The notes under the pieces are model-generated. The model saw nothing but the letters and a program-made list of their open reading frames with translations. It searched no databases and was not told where the DNA came from. Source: Nymphaea colorata (taxonomy: Eukaryota > Streptophyta > Magnoliopsida > Nymphaeales > Nymphaeaceae). From it: a DNA stretch of 64,000 bases. Of the stretch, positions 1-13,660 are shown one piece after another. Each line of letters begins with the position of its first letter. Positions within the stretch are counted from its first letter, which is position 1. The position numbers were made by a program, and so were the translations under genes. The stretch spans positions 19,935,934 through 19,999,933 of the forward strand of contig NC_045138.2 of NCBI RefSeq assembly GCF_008831285.2. Reading direction: 5' to 3'.

Positions 1-279
1 GTCCGTGTGGTCAATTGCCCTCCCTACTGGATGAGGGTGTAGGAACAATTTATGAAGCTAGATGGAAGTAAATTAAGAAATTCCAATGATTTATATGTCA
101 ATGGAGAGGAACCAGAAATTTGTCCAACCTATTGATTCGATGTAAAATCCTTGAGCTTCTTATTGAAATCTACAACTCATCCAACTTGAAGGTTTTCTTT
201 AAACTAACTCACCATCTTTGCCATGTACCTCATGTACAAAAATTATAGAAACTTTTTAAAAGGTTATGACAACTAAAAG

Positions 280-457
280 CAGTAGCCTAGCTAAATATAG
301 GCATGCGTGGGCAGTTGCCCATACTAACAACAAAATTTTTATTTATTTTTACATAGATTTCTTACTATTTACTTATTTATATATGTTGTGTCCCTTCAAA
401 AATGAGAATTTCTATAACAGTATCCCATAACCAAAAAATTTCTGGCTCCACCACTCA
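280..457. mobile_element. Short hAT-like MITE
   Basis: The right end (TTTCTGGCTCCACCACTC) is the inverted complement of the GGTGGAGCCAGAAA-type terminus shared by several elements in this window. The left end (CAGTAGCCTAGC) is a decayed version of the same terminus. The flanks ACTAAAAG (272-279) and ACTAAAAT (458-465) form an 8-bp target-site duplication with one mismatch, the length typical of hAT transposons. The interior is AT-rich and contains a GGGCAGTTGCCC palindrome near 311. It has no coding capacity. Confidence 0.6.
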
Positions 458-2139
458 CTAAAATGTCATGCAGGTTTAGGAATCACAATGCTCCAGACTC
501 TCACACATGCAGCTCAAATTCCTATTGGACAGTATTATTATCCCTTTTTTACCATCTTATAGACAAAAACCACAACTTAAGCTTCCCGTTATCCATAAGA
601 AAGTATCTAGTAAAAAGAATATTGTGTTATCGAAACACATGTTCTTAAAACGCATGCATGTTCCAAAAACACAATGTTCTTTTCGTTGATGTTCTATAAG
701 ACTATGCATTTTGACTTATGCAAGGGATGCCACTCATAGTATTTGAATGTCAGACTGCCTTTGCGGCGATCGTAGCCTCGACGACCCCTCGGAGAATGCA
801 ACATGCATGCTCTTAACTCGAGTTTATTGAAGGGACTCCATGAAGACTCAATTCTTTCTCAGACCTTAATGGTTTGAAAATATAATGCTAACATCAAACA
901 ACAAGCCATGGCTTGGTAGGCTCTGGGCCACCATGGAAGGTCGTCGCCCCACTCAGAGATGGCAAAGTGACTATGGCAACTCATTTCGTAAAATTCAAAT
1001 CTTGCAACAAAACCCTGCTCATGATATTTCGTTTCTGTTAATGCAAAATTTGTAAATCTGGTTCCTTCAACTTTTTAGTATCCTCTTGTTTGCTGGTTTC
1101 CATATTGGCTCGAGTTTAGCTCTTTACTGTGGAGTGATTGCCAATTTTTGTTGTATATATATGCTGTTGGAATAAAAGGTTAGGGGGGGCTTTCCCCCGC
1201 AGGGTTGTTGCGGAAGGGACTCAGTTTGTTGTTGTCTTCTACTTTTTGTGAAAAAAAAATTCATGTTAGAGTTTTCATGAACCCTACTCTTAATTGGTTT
1301 ATTTATCACATTGTAGCAGAAAAAAAAAACTTGGTTCCAATAATTTAGAAGAAAAGGATTTCCAAATTAAAAGTAATTGATGGAATTATAAAGTTTATGC
1401 AAATGGTCAAGTCAGTTTGGTAGTGACCTCCATCCAAGGAGTTGGGAAAGAGACAATTTGGAAGAGACAACCAATCCCCTTACTAGAGTGCCCACCAAAC
1501 CCAATTTCTTTAACTTGAATGAATTGCCTACTTACTGGGTCCCAAATTGACCAAAAGGGATTGGTGAAGCATTACTTGACTCAAAAATGAAATATTCTAT
1601 TTCTTATCAAAGAGAAGATCAGCTTGCCTTCCCATACAACCTGTTACAAAATCCCAAGCTATTTTCATGTCTCCATCTGGGCTGTTGGCTTAGTTGGCTG
1701 CCCAATTTTTGGCCCAATGCGAATCTTATGCACATCCTAGCATTGACTATATATTTCTTGGTGGCACTCCATGTAACCAATAAAGAAAAGGAAACAACAA
1801 TCCTCACCAAAGTTGAACCAAAAAAATTGACCAAGAGAGTCATTCTTACAAACCTAATACAGAGAAAGTGACAAGCATGAGCAGTGGGGTGGAGCCAGAG
1901 AGATGAATTGACTAGTATATATGATAATATATTCATAACTGTCACGAAAGAACATCAAATCCAATAGCCTCAAGTCTAAACTAAAAGAAATTAAACAAAA
2001 AGGAAGAGAGACATGAATGAGGAAACAACAAACATTGCCCTTGATGGGGTTGGTCGGTGTAATGGCTTGGGGCGGGAGCTGGCAGGTAGCCAATTTTAAT
2101 TTCGAGTGCCAAGGAACATCAACCTCCTATGCTACAAAA

Positions 2140-2248
<109 letters not shown>

Positions 2249-3334
2249 TGATCAAGTTGAAGCATAGCAAAGACAATACCCCAAGATATGGAGAGAAGAC
2301 TCTATACCTGACAACATGTCAGGTGGAAGCTTTGGATTTTTGCTTAGTTGTGGGTCTGCCCTACTTACTTGGAAAACAACTTACATTAAAACTTAAGAGC
2401 AATTGTGTTGAGATTATGTAGACATGGATTTACTCCTATTCATTGGTGGGATCTTGTTTTCCGGTTCCACCCTTTGAATGGTCCGAACTGATAAAGGGGA
2501 GGGAGAAAGGAATATAAATGGAATATGCATGGTTCCAAAACTAGTCTCTCTCTTCACCAACCATTTCTTGCATATGAAAAATTCTTGGAGCCACACTTCT
2601 CTTACTATTTCAAATATGTTGACAAAGGATGTCCAGTTTGGATAAAGAATCCATAAGAATCTCAAGGGGTTGTTTGGTAGGAAGAACACTCAGGGAGGTT
2701 CTAATGTTCCATGAACCTGCATCAATATTTGGGAACAATTCATTTGACACTCTCCGAATGCTTTTTGCTGCCAAACGATCCCCAAAGGTAACAACCTAAA
2801 TAGATTTACAAGGTGCTTGAGACAATGATTGATGGAGCTACATGTGGGCGGTTGCTTGTGGGTTCCAAATGGGAAATGAACTCGGATTCTAGGCCCAACC
2901 ATATATAGCTGCTCCACTAGATCCAAGTGTGCCTAATTAGTTTGCCTCTTCAGTTAGAAATTTCTACCTCCACCATTGCCTTGCTCGGCGTCGAGCATAT
3001 ATTAATTAGAAAGATGACATGCCGATGTGTTGTTCCCTAGAGCTAGAAATGGGGAAAGAAAAAGTAACATGAAGCTATTATAAGTTGACCTAACAAAGGA
3101 GAAATAAATCGAGTGTTCACACATTGCTTTGTTCTCTTTGCCACAAGATAAAAGCTAGGAAGGCTTGGGAAGTTTCTTATATTGTAACTTAGAGATGTGA
3201 AACACCACAAGATCACTCTCTTCAGTCAGTCTACTTGAAATAATCCAAAATTTCCATACTTGGACACACAGACACATAAATATGCAAATACTTGAATGAA
3301 GCAATATAAAAAAATAAAAGTACTTAGTTATTGC

Positions 3335-3484
3335 TAGTGGTGTAGCCATATGAATATCTTAAAAGTTCTTTATTTTAAAATGAGAATCTTAAATATTTAT
3401 CCTTATATATATACAAGTGTCTGATCAGATTTGAGTACTTTTAAACAAGTGCCCCTCCAGCCAATTTTTCTGGTTCCGCCACTG
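3335..3484. mobile_element. Short hAT-like MITE with 8-bp TSD
   Basis: The ends are TAGTGGTGTAGCCATA on the left and, read inverted, CAGTGGCGGAACCAGAA on the right. They are flanked by GTTATTGC (3327-3334) and GTTATTGT (3485-3492), an 8-bp duplication with one mismatch. Its 150-bp AT-rich interior has no coding potential. It belongs to the same family as the elements at 280, 14381, 34108 and 55080. Confidence 0.75.
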
Positions 3485-4491
3485 GTTATTGTGCCTAATA
3501 TGTTGTATGACACACTTAGTTATTTCAACTCGGGACAAAACCGGTGAAAGTTTATATTTGTAGATGATAATTTTTTTTTAATTGGTCTTTACTCTTCACA
3601 AGTAGGACAAGACAGTGTTGTCTGTCTTTCTCGAGAGAATACTTAAACCTGAAATAGAAAATTAGGAGTATTGCTTCAGACATTCGTCTGAACCCATTGT
3701 AGATGTGTTCAATAAAATACTTCAAACTTTTCGATAGAAACACAACAAAAGGTAAGTTGGAGTTCTATTAAAACTAGAAAGAACTTAAAAGGTTTTTGTT
3801 GATTCCTCTCAATTGTGAGGAAGTTTCAAATGATTAAGTGATTCTCTAAGGCAATAAGAGGAAAATTGAGGCATGACACCTATCAAGTCATTGCTAACTA
3901 CTCCCAAAACCTACTAGGACGCATTTGCTAACCTTGGATTTGAGATTCGACCCTTCCCCCCTTCTGTAGGACTTCACTTATAGGTTTGATCCTCTTAACA
4001 TGGATTTAAAGTCCACAATTTTACATAGTGGCGAAGTTTTAGACAGTGAATCCCACATAAGATGGATTTTAGAATAGCTTCAGATTTAAGGTCCTAGTGC
4101 ATTCATTTGAAAGCCCTACTTTAGGAGAAGAGACAAATTATGATGCTTTGGGAATGGGTTTTTTTTTTTTGTTTTCTTGGAGCAATGTTCATTTGAAATG
4201 AATGAGAGGGAAATTCACAATTTAGATCTACTTGAGTAAAACTTTTTAAGGTGTCAAGTAAGAAGAACATAATGTTTTTGGAATGCATTTTGGAAATTAA
4301 GAAGAACACAATGTTTTCGGAATGCATTTTGGAAATAATAAACAAAAGAGCCAAGACTTTGGTGATTATGGATGTTTTGGTGATAAAACAAAGAGCCAAG
4401 ACTTCTACATTATCTTTGCCCCCAGTGTCTAAAGCTACAAAAACTTGTGTAAGAGGTAAATATATTCCAAAAACATAATATTCTTCTTAAA

Positions 4492-4719
4492 GCCCCGTTT
4501 GATGCACAAAGATTTACTGTGCATCGGGAAAACTTACCCTTTTTGTACAGCTTTTCATACTCAAATCAAACATATGAAAAATTACTCTGTCAAATTTAAT
4601 GGATCGGGGTAATTTTACCCTGGAAAAAGTCGGACCTGGGGAGGTTCGTCTTTTTACCATATATTTTTTTACATGGTAATTTTACCACTCAAAATTTCAC
4701 TCTACCATCAAACGGGACC
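4492..4719. mobile_element. PIF/Harbinger (Tourist)-type MITE
   Basis: The 228-bp element has terminal inverted repeats AGCCCCGTTTGATG and, inverted from the right end, GGTCCCGTTTGATG (12 of 14 identical). It is flanked by direct TAA trinucleotides at 4489-4491 and 4720-4722. TAA/TTA duplication with G-rich ends carrying CCCGTTTG is the usual signature of Tourist-like elements. It is non-coding, so mobilisation would need a transposase supplied from elsewhere. Confidence 0.8.
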
Positions 4720-7700
4720 TAAGAGACGACCTTTTTTTAGTGTACCTCTCTCGGACACACTTTCCAATGCATGACTCTAACTGCACCAACTCAACTATGC
4801 CAAGCCCAAGAAAGTGGTTCCCCTAAGTGAGAAAAACAAGCAATTTTCTTTGTGAGAATAAGATGTCTTCGTGAGTAAAATAGGATTTGGTGTATAGTAT
4901 CGATATAGAATCGTAGATGTTCCAGAGTTCTTCAAATGAGGAAACCACCAACGAAGCTCAATACTTAAGATCATGAACTGTATCGTGATTTTCTGGAACC
5001 AAAACAACGACATTTCTAGATCTGCCAAATTTTTCGACTCTGCAACCTTTTTGGTCGGTATAAAAGCTGTCACTTTAAGGGGCATCAACGCTATTAAACT
5101 ATTTACACCACGTTCCCATTATGTGAATCTTGTGCCACAAAATTCAAACACTAGCCCCACCACTCTCACCAACCATAAACTATTTCTCATTACAATGATG
5201 CTCTGTTCTTCTTCTCATAGAACAAGCACATGGAAATGGTTCGAATTCGAATAGTTTAATTAAAACTGGATTTGGTACAAGGAAAAAAAGAAAAATCCAG
5301 GCAACATTCTAACCATTTAGATCCTTTGCACATGAGAACAGCTTCCCATGTAAAGTGAGGCACATGAAAGAAATTAATAACATGCATCATGCATGGTTCA
5401 CGGCTCTCGCTTCATAATGAAATACTCGTCCTGCTCACCCGGAAAACAACTTATTTTTTCATTCTTGAATGGTGTTAAATTTTGATTGATGGGTAGAAGT
5501 GTCGAAAATTAGTAAACACGACAACAACATAATGTCACTGTCCCATGAATCTGCCATAAAAATGAGCCAGTTCCATAAGATGTTGTAATATATTGTTTCA
5601 TGAATATGCCCCATTTTGTGGGCCAAGTTCATGGGACAGTTAACAGTGTATAATTGTTACCAAATGGTCCCATAACTTTTTTATGCATTTTAGATTGAAA
5701 ATGAGAGACCAACTGTAATATTGCATGATATGACAAATATAATGAGGCATACTGCAGAATAGAGATGTCAATGGATCGGATCACAGGGTTAGTTGGATAG
5801 TGATATGTTTGGATTCAAATTCAAACGAATAGAAGTGTTGTCTCTGGATCCAATTATTGAAACCACAACCAAATCTGATCCAATATCTGACTTGGAACAG
5901 CAAGTCTGATAATCAAATCTGCGTTCCATTCCAAATATAAAAAGATTTTAGTGTTTAAAAAAAAAAAAAACCTAAAGTAGGAACACAAATCCCCTCTTCC
6001 TTTTGCGTCAAGTGTAAGCTATCCGTTATCATACATATAGGAGATTTCATGCAAAGCCAAACACGAACTCAAATCTAGTCGGATGTCATTTTCCAATACC
6101 AAATTCAATCTGATTCCTTTTTCAGATTTCATAATTTATTCCACACTCAACGAATTTGAAGTGAGCTTTTCAAGTATTAAATCTGATATATTCATATCCT
6201 AATGCTTTATAAGTGTGAGCCGTAAACATCACAATTCAAAGTTAAAACTAACTTTAAAACTGCGTTTAATGGTAACTAATTTTATGAAAAGCCCAGCTTC
6301 CTTTATAAAATGACGTGAATAACTTCCACACTGAGGTTTTTCACAGAAAACATCATTTTGATCTTATCACCCAAACACACGAATCAGACTGTGGAAATGG
6401 TTAAAAAGAAAATCACAAGCCTGATTTTGGCAAATCTACTTTTTTAGAGGGCATCATCCAAATACAATTAAAGATCTTCTTTGTTTTGAATGATTACTAA
6501 AACCTTATTTCAAAAGATCGGATGGGAAAATAATATCCAAGAAATAGACTCTTTTTTTTTTAATTATTTTGATTACTTTGAATTAGAAATGATGAGTTCA
6601 TAAACGTATCGGTTGATATGCAATGTCAGTCGACAAGCCGATACGGAGAAATACCAAATCGACAAAATTACTTATTGACTTTATTTCGCAGGCAATACAA
6701 CCCAACTTGTAGCCAAGTGGTGAAGATGTTGTCCGACAAAAGAAAAGAGTTTTTTTTTTAAGTAGAAAATATAACACTATTTTCTCATAAAAGGTTTTTT
6801 TTTTCTATTTTTAGTTATTTATATGTATATTTTTTCTATTTATTAAAAATAAATATATGTATATTTTGTCTATTTCTTAATGCAGAGTCCGGAAGATCTA
6901 AAATTGGTTCGGGATTGTGTTCATATCGGGTCGGATCTCCACCGTTGCATTTATTTATCACGGCGGCATCAACTTGAACCGGGTTGGATCTGACAGCCGA
7001 TACCAGCAGCAGAACTGGTCCGATCTGGGGCTTACAAGCAACAGCTGCGTCCTGTAAGCCACATAAATCTAGCCGACAATTTGGAACTGGACCCCTACTG
7101 TGGGTCCAAGATCTTTATTAGACAGATCAAGACAGAACCTCCAACCATGTGTAAATGCACTAGGATCAGATCTACGGCTAGACCCGGACAAATCCCCACC
7201 AATTTCCCAACCTTTCACCTTAAAAACCGGCGGTAAGAAACCGAATTTATGTCCTTTCCGGGTCCAGATCTGGATCCAGAACTAATCGGGTTCACAGCGA
7301 TCCAGATTTGGATGGGAAAGGGTAATATGAGAAGACCCACGATCCGTATTACGGATATATGGCATGCAATCAGCAAGTCTGGATATCCATCAGAACCGAA
7401 AACCGTTGAGAGTCCATTAATCCAGATCGGAAGCTGGCAATGAATCTGAATCGGATCATTGGTCTGAAGTACTGTACTAAAATGAACCAAACGGATCCTT
7501 CATTTGTTAGAGATCATGCCCAAATTGGATTCATAAACTTTCATTTGCTGGAAGAAAGTTTGGTTCACTTTTCGGAAGTTGGGTTCAGCAGCTAAGGGTG
7601 GCCCCCTTCCGGACTTAGATTTGGATTTAGTGCCAAGTTTTCACATTCTGATCCAAATTTTTCTTCTTCTTGCATCTGAAAAATCCAGACAAAGAACTAA

Positions 7701-8402
7701 ATCTAATGGGGTGTTTGTACGGCAGATCTGAAGTCCTACCCCTCCTTTTGTCTGACCTTAAATCCACGGATTTTTTTCTGTTAATGGGTCCTTTGCAGTG
7801 TGGACTCAGATCCAAAGCTTAAATACACCCTAATCTAATTTAAACTTAGTCTTAAGTTTTATAAAGAAAAGTTCAATCCTATGGAATCGGATTTTATACT
7901 ATTTTGGATCTAGATCTAAGTCTTATTTTCAAAAGATAGGATCCAAACTCGAATAGGAACTCGGGGACGGAATCGATAGGGTTGGATTCGATAAAGTCAG
8001 AATCGCATCCGAGTCCGAGCCGCTGAGGTTTTTTAATATTTTTTCCGTGCCAGTACAACTTTTAGTGATAATTTTCACGTAAAGACCTATTTTACTATTT
8101 TAGGCCTCAGAGCCTCTTTAGTATAGAAAGTGAATTTTGATTAAGAAATTCAAAGTACTTTTTAAGGTGATAAGGATTAACTGCATCTATCAGCAAAAGC
8201 GAAGTGTGCAGAAAGGCAAGGACTGAAAGTGGTCTGGATTCAGTTAAAAGTGGGAGGAAAAGAGATTATTCAAAGAGTTAATCACCAGAATTATAAAAGG
8301 GCGAAAAATGGGGACAAAAATGGAATTTCATCCAGAGTCTTGGGCGATTCATTCTTTCTTACCAACCCACCGGGCGTCTGGAGATCGGGGGCGCCCGCCG
8401 GC

Positions 8403-8409
8403 TATAAAT
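8403..8409 (+). promoter_or_regulatory. TATA box of the methionine synthase gene
   Basis: TATAAAT lies in a GC-rich stretch, followed about 30 bp later by pyrimidine-rich CT runs typical of plant transcription starts. It fits the leader exon that ends at 8538. Transcription start is inferred near 8435-8440. Confidence 0.75.
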
Positions 8410-8538
8410 GCTGCGATTCCCCGCCCTTCTCTCTCGCGCCTTTCGCCTCCCCGCTTCTCTCTCCCTTCCTTGCTGCCCTCTGCGTCCTCCCTCTCACGCT
8501 CTTGAACTCGTCAAGGGGTCCAAGGCCACACGTTTGAG

Positions 8539-9794
8539 GTAAGGTCGCCTCGGGTTTTCCGCCCTGCGACGATCCTCTTCTTATTTCTCCCGTTTCTTTT
8601 CTCCGTCAGTTTCCGTCTATCTGTAGTGTTTTCTCTCTTTCTTTCTCTGCGCTTGCTTTGATCGAAGGATCTGTAGTTCCGAAGGTTTCTTCTTTTGCTG
8701 CTTCATCTGTTGGCCGATACTCTCTGATTTTGTTCATACTAGCAGCGAGGAAAAGCAGTAGCGTCTGGGATCGTTTAGGAGGTGAAGTATCTTTTCTAGT
8801 GGTCTACTGTGCTTGAGATCTGGATTTTAAGTGGCCTGGTAGATCTGGCTTCACGTGATTTTGTCCCGATCGGAACTTTCTTGAGTCGGATTCGGAGAAA
8901 TTATAGTGATAAGAGTGAAGGTCTTTGTTTCTTGGGATCTGGCCTTCATCCTCTGTTTCTTCCTCTTGACGACGATTTTAGTGAGGTTTATGTGATGCTG
9001 TGACTGTATGTAGGAAAAGTTCGGATTTTTTTGCGTATAAGAAAATTTCTTTTGGATCTGTGTCGGGATGGGCGACAAAAAATTGTAGATCTGCTTCTTG
9101 AAGTCTTGGATCTAACTGTTTCATGGAATTTCAATGTTATGTCATTTACTGTAGTTTCTTTTTTCATTAATTCTTGTTTTTGAGATCTCCTTTCATGATT
9201 CTTTTCGTGCTCATTGAACTTCTAAATTTGCTTTTAACTTTTAACTCCTCTACAACCAGAATTTTGTTTATCCATTCCAAGTGCTTCATGTCCCTTGTCT
9301 CATTAATGTTTTTAAACCTAAGGCGCATGTCTTTAGCTTCAGTTGCTTTTTTTAATCGTTTTAGTTTGCCTAGTTCCGGATCCAATCGTACACCGACATT
9401 GCACGGATCTGTATTTCGAATTCCTTTACCAGATTCCTGGCTTCAACTTATTCATCTGGATCTGAAATTGTTTTAACCAGTTCCTCTGGATCTGAAATTT
9501 CTTGTAACATACTTATCTCGATCTGAAACTGTTTTTAAGATCGTGAATGGCTTTTAATGTAAGCTTTTTTCCCTTGTTATTGCACCGCTTATTTGCAGAT
9601 TCTTCATCCCTGCAATCTCTGCACCTTTTCTTTAATTTCTGGTATCTGGTTTCTCTTTCTTTTCTCTCCACAAATGTTGTAGTGGGCCTCAGATCTACTC
9701 TTTTTTTTTTTTTTGCGAACTTAGCTTATCTAATGCACTAGTATTATTGCTCGATACATCTCTCTAATTATTTAATGCATGTCTGTTCAATCAG
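8539..9794 (+). other. Leader intron in the methionine synthase 5' UTR
   Basis: The donor GTAAGG follows TTTGAG at 8539, and the acceptor TCAATCAG ends at 9794, four bases before the start codon at 9799. The 1256-bp interval is T-rich and has no coding continuity, as expected of a plant intron. It separates a leader exon of about 100 bp from the ATG. Long first introns in highly expressed plant housekeeping genes often raise expression; that role here is inference. Confidence 0.75.
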
Positions 9795-9798
9795 CATC

Positions 9799-12700
9799 AT
9801 GGCATCACATATTGTTGGATACCCCCGCATGGGCCCAAAGAGGGAGCTTAAATTTGCACTGGAGTCATTCTGGGATGGGAAGAGCAGCGCTGAAGACCTA
9901 CAGAAGGTTGCCAAGGATCTAAGATTGTCCATCTGGAAGCAGATGGCTGGTGCTGGGATCAAGTACATCCCCAGCAACACCTTTTCTTACTATGATCAGG
10001 TCCTTGATACCACGGCGATGCTCGGGGCAGTTCCTCCCAGGTATGGCTGGAATGGTGGAGAGATCGGATTCGACACCTACTTCTCCATGGCCAGAGGAAA
10101 TGCTACCCTTCCTGCTATGGAGATGACCAAATGGTTTGACACCAACTAGTAAGTGTCTACCTCTGCCTTGCTTCTCTGTTCATCAACTTAAATTCTGAAG
10201 ATTGCTGAAAAATCTTTCTAATGGTTGTAAATTAGTTTTAGTGCTGTCCAATTTTGATTTTTTTAATGTTTTTGTGTATTTTTCTGACAATATTTTGATA
10301 AAACAGCCACTTTATTGTGCCCGAGCTGGGACCTGAACTGAAGTTCTCGTACGCATCACACAAAGCTGTATCTGAATACAAGGAGGCAAAGGAGGTATTC
10401 GTCTATCTAAAACAATAACTTCATTTTCTTAGTTGAAAAGGGCTTTCCAAAACCAAAAATGCAGAATTTGTTATCAAAACTTGTCAATCTTTGGCTACTC
10501 ACTGGATCTGGGAAGCTTAACTGATTTTAATGCGTGATGCAGATTGGAGTTGACACTGTTCCCGTCATCGTTGGTCCCGTCTCCTATTTGTTGCTGTCAA
10601 AGCCAGCTAAGGGTGTCGAGAAATCTTTCTCTCTTCTGTCTCTGTTGGGAAAGATCCTTCCAGTCTACAAGTGAGAATTCTGTAGCTTATCTGGCTAGTC
10701 ATCCTGTTGGATTCATATGAGGGCGTTTTCTCATAGTTATCTGTCCATCTCTGAACAGGGAAGTCATTGCTGAACTGAAGGCAGCTGGAGCAACCTGGAT
10801 CCAATTTGATGAACCCACCCTTGTTTTGGATTTGGACTCCCACAAACTGCAAGCTTTTGTTGAGGCATACACAGAGTTGGAGTCATCCTTCTCTGGCTTG
10901 AATGTTCTTGTCGAAACCTACTTCGCTGATGTCCCTGCCGAGGCATACAAGTAGGTTTCTTTTTAGTCCATTATTATTGTGTTGCTTTCCATCACTCCGG
11001 TAGATTCTTCAGTTTGTTGGAACCCAAGCTTTACCCTGGCAACTTAAGCTTACTGTACCCAACTTTGTTTTTTCCTTCTCGCTCAGGATCATCACTTCAT
11101 TGAATGGTATTTCTGGCTATGGTTTTGATTTCGTTCGTGGAACAAAGACTCTTGACTTGATCAAAGAGGGTTTCCCTGCTGGCAAATTCTTATTTGCTGG
11201 AGTAGTTGATGGAAGGAACATCTGGGCTAATGATCTCGCATCGTCTCTTAGCACCCTCCATGAGCTTGAGTCTATTGTCGGCAAGGGTATGCAATTGCTT
11301 TTCAGTTTTTTCACTTAGATTCAGTACTAGGAGAGAACGAATGGCAGTTTTACTCTTAAAGAACAAAAAGGTGAACGTTTACTGATGTTGGTACATATTT
11401 TTTCCCTGCAGATAAGCTCGTTGTTTCCACTTCCTGCTCACTTATGCACACTGCCGTGGATCTTGTCAATGAGACCAAGCTCGACAGCGAGATCAAATCC
11501 TGGTTGGCGTTTGCTGCACAGAAGGTCGTTGAAGTGAATGCCTTGGCCAAGGCATTGGCTGCTGACAAAGATGAGGTACGGGATCATCTATTCGTTACTG
11601 GATTCTCCTTTTGTTTCACCGTCAAAAATACTGAAAACTGCTGAATTTAGGCGTTCTTCCATGCCAATCACTCTGCGCTTGCATCGAGGAAATCCTCTCC
11701 AAGAGTTACTAATGAGGCTGTTCAGAAAGCTGTAAGTGATCCTGAAAGATGCAAATAGATAATTTTTTGTCTAAACATTTTGCGATGCTGTAAACATGCT
11801 TTATCTCAAATATGTTTCCTTGTGGCTTCAGGCTGCTGCCTTGAAGGGGTCCGATCACCGCCGTGCCACCCCAGTAAGTGATAGATTGGATGCACAACAG
11901 AAGAAGCTAAACCTCCCCGTTCTCCCAACAACTACAATTGGGTCTTTCCCTCAAACTCCGGAGCTTAGGAGAGTGCGCCGTGAATACAAGGCCAAAAAGT
12001 GCGTTCTTACTTTCATTGGTCGTTGTGCTTAATTTTGGCATTTGCTTATGGAGATTTTGGTGTTACAAAGCTAAAATTCTGAAACGATCGCAGGATCACG
12101 GAAGAAGAATATGTTAATGCTATCAAGGAGGAAATCCAGAAAGTGGTCAAGTTGCAGGAAGAGCTTGACATCGATGTCCTTGTGCATGGAGAGCCAGAGG
12201 TAAAAGATAATCTCACGATTTATTTTGTTCTGGCAATCTGAATTTCACTTTATTTTCTTTGTAACTGTCGAGTTCCTCGGGTCTTCGATTTAAAGCACTA
12301 AGAAGTCTATCGAATCCTTCACTCTGCAGAGGAACGACATGGTTGAGTACTTCGGAGAACAGCTGCAAGGCTTCGTTTTCACTGTTAACGGGTGGGTGCA
12401 ATCGTATGGATCTCGATGTGTCAAGCCACCAATCATCTACGGCGATGTAAGCCGCCCCAACCCCATGACAGTCTTCTGGTCCTCGACAGCCCAGAGCATG
12501 ACGAGCCGTCCCATGAAGGGAATGCTCACGGGTCCTGTCACCATCCTCAACTGGTCCTTTGTGAGAAACGACCAGCCTAGGTTCGAAACATGTTACCAGA
12601 TTGCCTTGGCCATCAAGGACGAAGTCGAGGACCTTGAAGCAGCTGGAATTCAGGTAAGCTTTTGTACATTGAAGTCAGACTCCACGTTTCGAACTCATAT

Positions 12701-13319
12701 GAAGTATCGTTCATGCTATCTGTTAATCTATTTCCAGGTAATCCAAATCGATGAGGCTGCCCTCAGAGAAGGACTGCCCCTGCGCAAGTCAGAGCAGGCT
12801 TTCTACTTGGACTGGGCTGTTCACTCTTTCAGAATCACGAATGTTGGCGTGAAGGACACCACTCAGGTACGCAAATTGTTTCCAATTCCAGTCATGTAGC
12901 AGTTTACTTGAACTTTCTGTTCACAGTTTAAAAATGACTTCTGTTCTCAGATCCATACTCACATGTGCTACTCTAACTTCAATGACATCATCCAATCTAT
13001 CATCGACATGGACGCCGACGTGATCACCATCGAGAATTCCCGCTCTGATGAGAAGCTGCTTTCCGTCTTCCGCGAGGGTGTCAAGTACGGCGCTGGCATC
13101 GGCCCCGGTGTTTATGACATCCACTCTCCTAGGATCCCAACCACCGAGGAGATAGCAGACCGAGTGAACAAGATGCTTGCTGTGCTCGAGACCAACATTT
13201 TGTGGGTGAACCCTGACTGTGGTCTCAAGACCAGGAAGTACAACGAGGTGGTTCCGGCGTTGACCAACATGGTTGCTGCAGCCAAGATCCTCCGAACCCA
13301 GTTGGCCAGCGCTAAGTGA
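9799..13319 (+). CDS. METE: Cobalamin-independent methionine synthase (5-methyltetrahydropteroyltriglutamate--homocysteine methyltransferase)
   Basis: This enzyme transfers the methyl group of methyl-tetrahydrofolate-polyglutamate to homocysteine, making methionine for protein and S-adenosylmethionine synthesis. Coding exons: 9799-10148, 10307-10394, 10543-10670, 10759-10950, 11087-11286, 11412-11575, 11651-11731, 11832-11998, 12094-12199, 12330-12653, 12738-12866, 12951-13319. All junctions are GT-AG and the phases join to 765 codons plus stop, the normal plant cytosolic length. The N-terminal folate domain covers roughly residues 3-320 ([17 protein letters not shown] start) and the C-terminal catalytic barrel roughly 430-757. 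Zinc ligands are visible: His647 and Cys649 in HTHMCYSN, Glu671 in ITIEN, and Cys733 in NPDCGLKTR. No transit peptide is present, so a cytosolic isoform is likely. The gene looks intact. Confidence 0.97.
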
Positions 13320-13660
13320 GTGGCGCAACCCCGCACCAATTGGGGTTTTTGAGCTCTTCACCTACCTTGCATAAAGAAGAAAAATTCAGATTGTATGGCA
13401 TGTTGTAATAACTCTTTACCTAGTAGTCCTTGGTATTGTTTAGGCGACCTCGGTCTCTGGCCCATGTGATGCCTATCGGTGTTTCATTTGCAGATCCTTT
13501 TTTGCCTATTTTGAGTTTCCTTTTTCTCGATTTTCTTTTGCTGAAGGCGCAATAGCTCTATGTAATGTGATCCGAAAAGGTAATCTGAGATTGTTGTGCT
13601 ATTTTCTTGGTTGGCTACTATTGGCTGTCTAAGATATCATTGTTCAATTGCTCTGTAATT
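13320..13660 (+). other. Probable 3' UTR of methionine synthase
   Basis: T-rich, AT-rising sequence follows the TGA. Candidate near-upstream elements such as TTGTAATAACTC (about 13403) and TGTAATGTGATC (about 13560) could direct polyadenylation. The exact cleavage site cannot be read from sequence alone. Confidence 0.4.

Noticed and set aside
12339-12899. 186-codon uninterrupted frame read as a stand-alone gene
   Set aside because: It is methionine synthase exon 10, an intron read-through, and exon 11. Splicing at 12653/12738 restores the family sequence.
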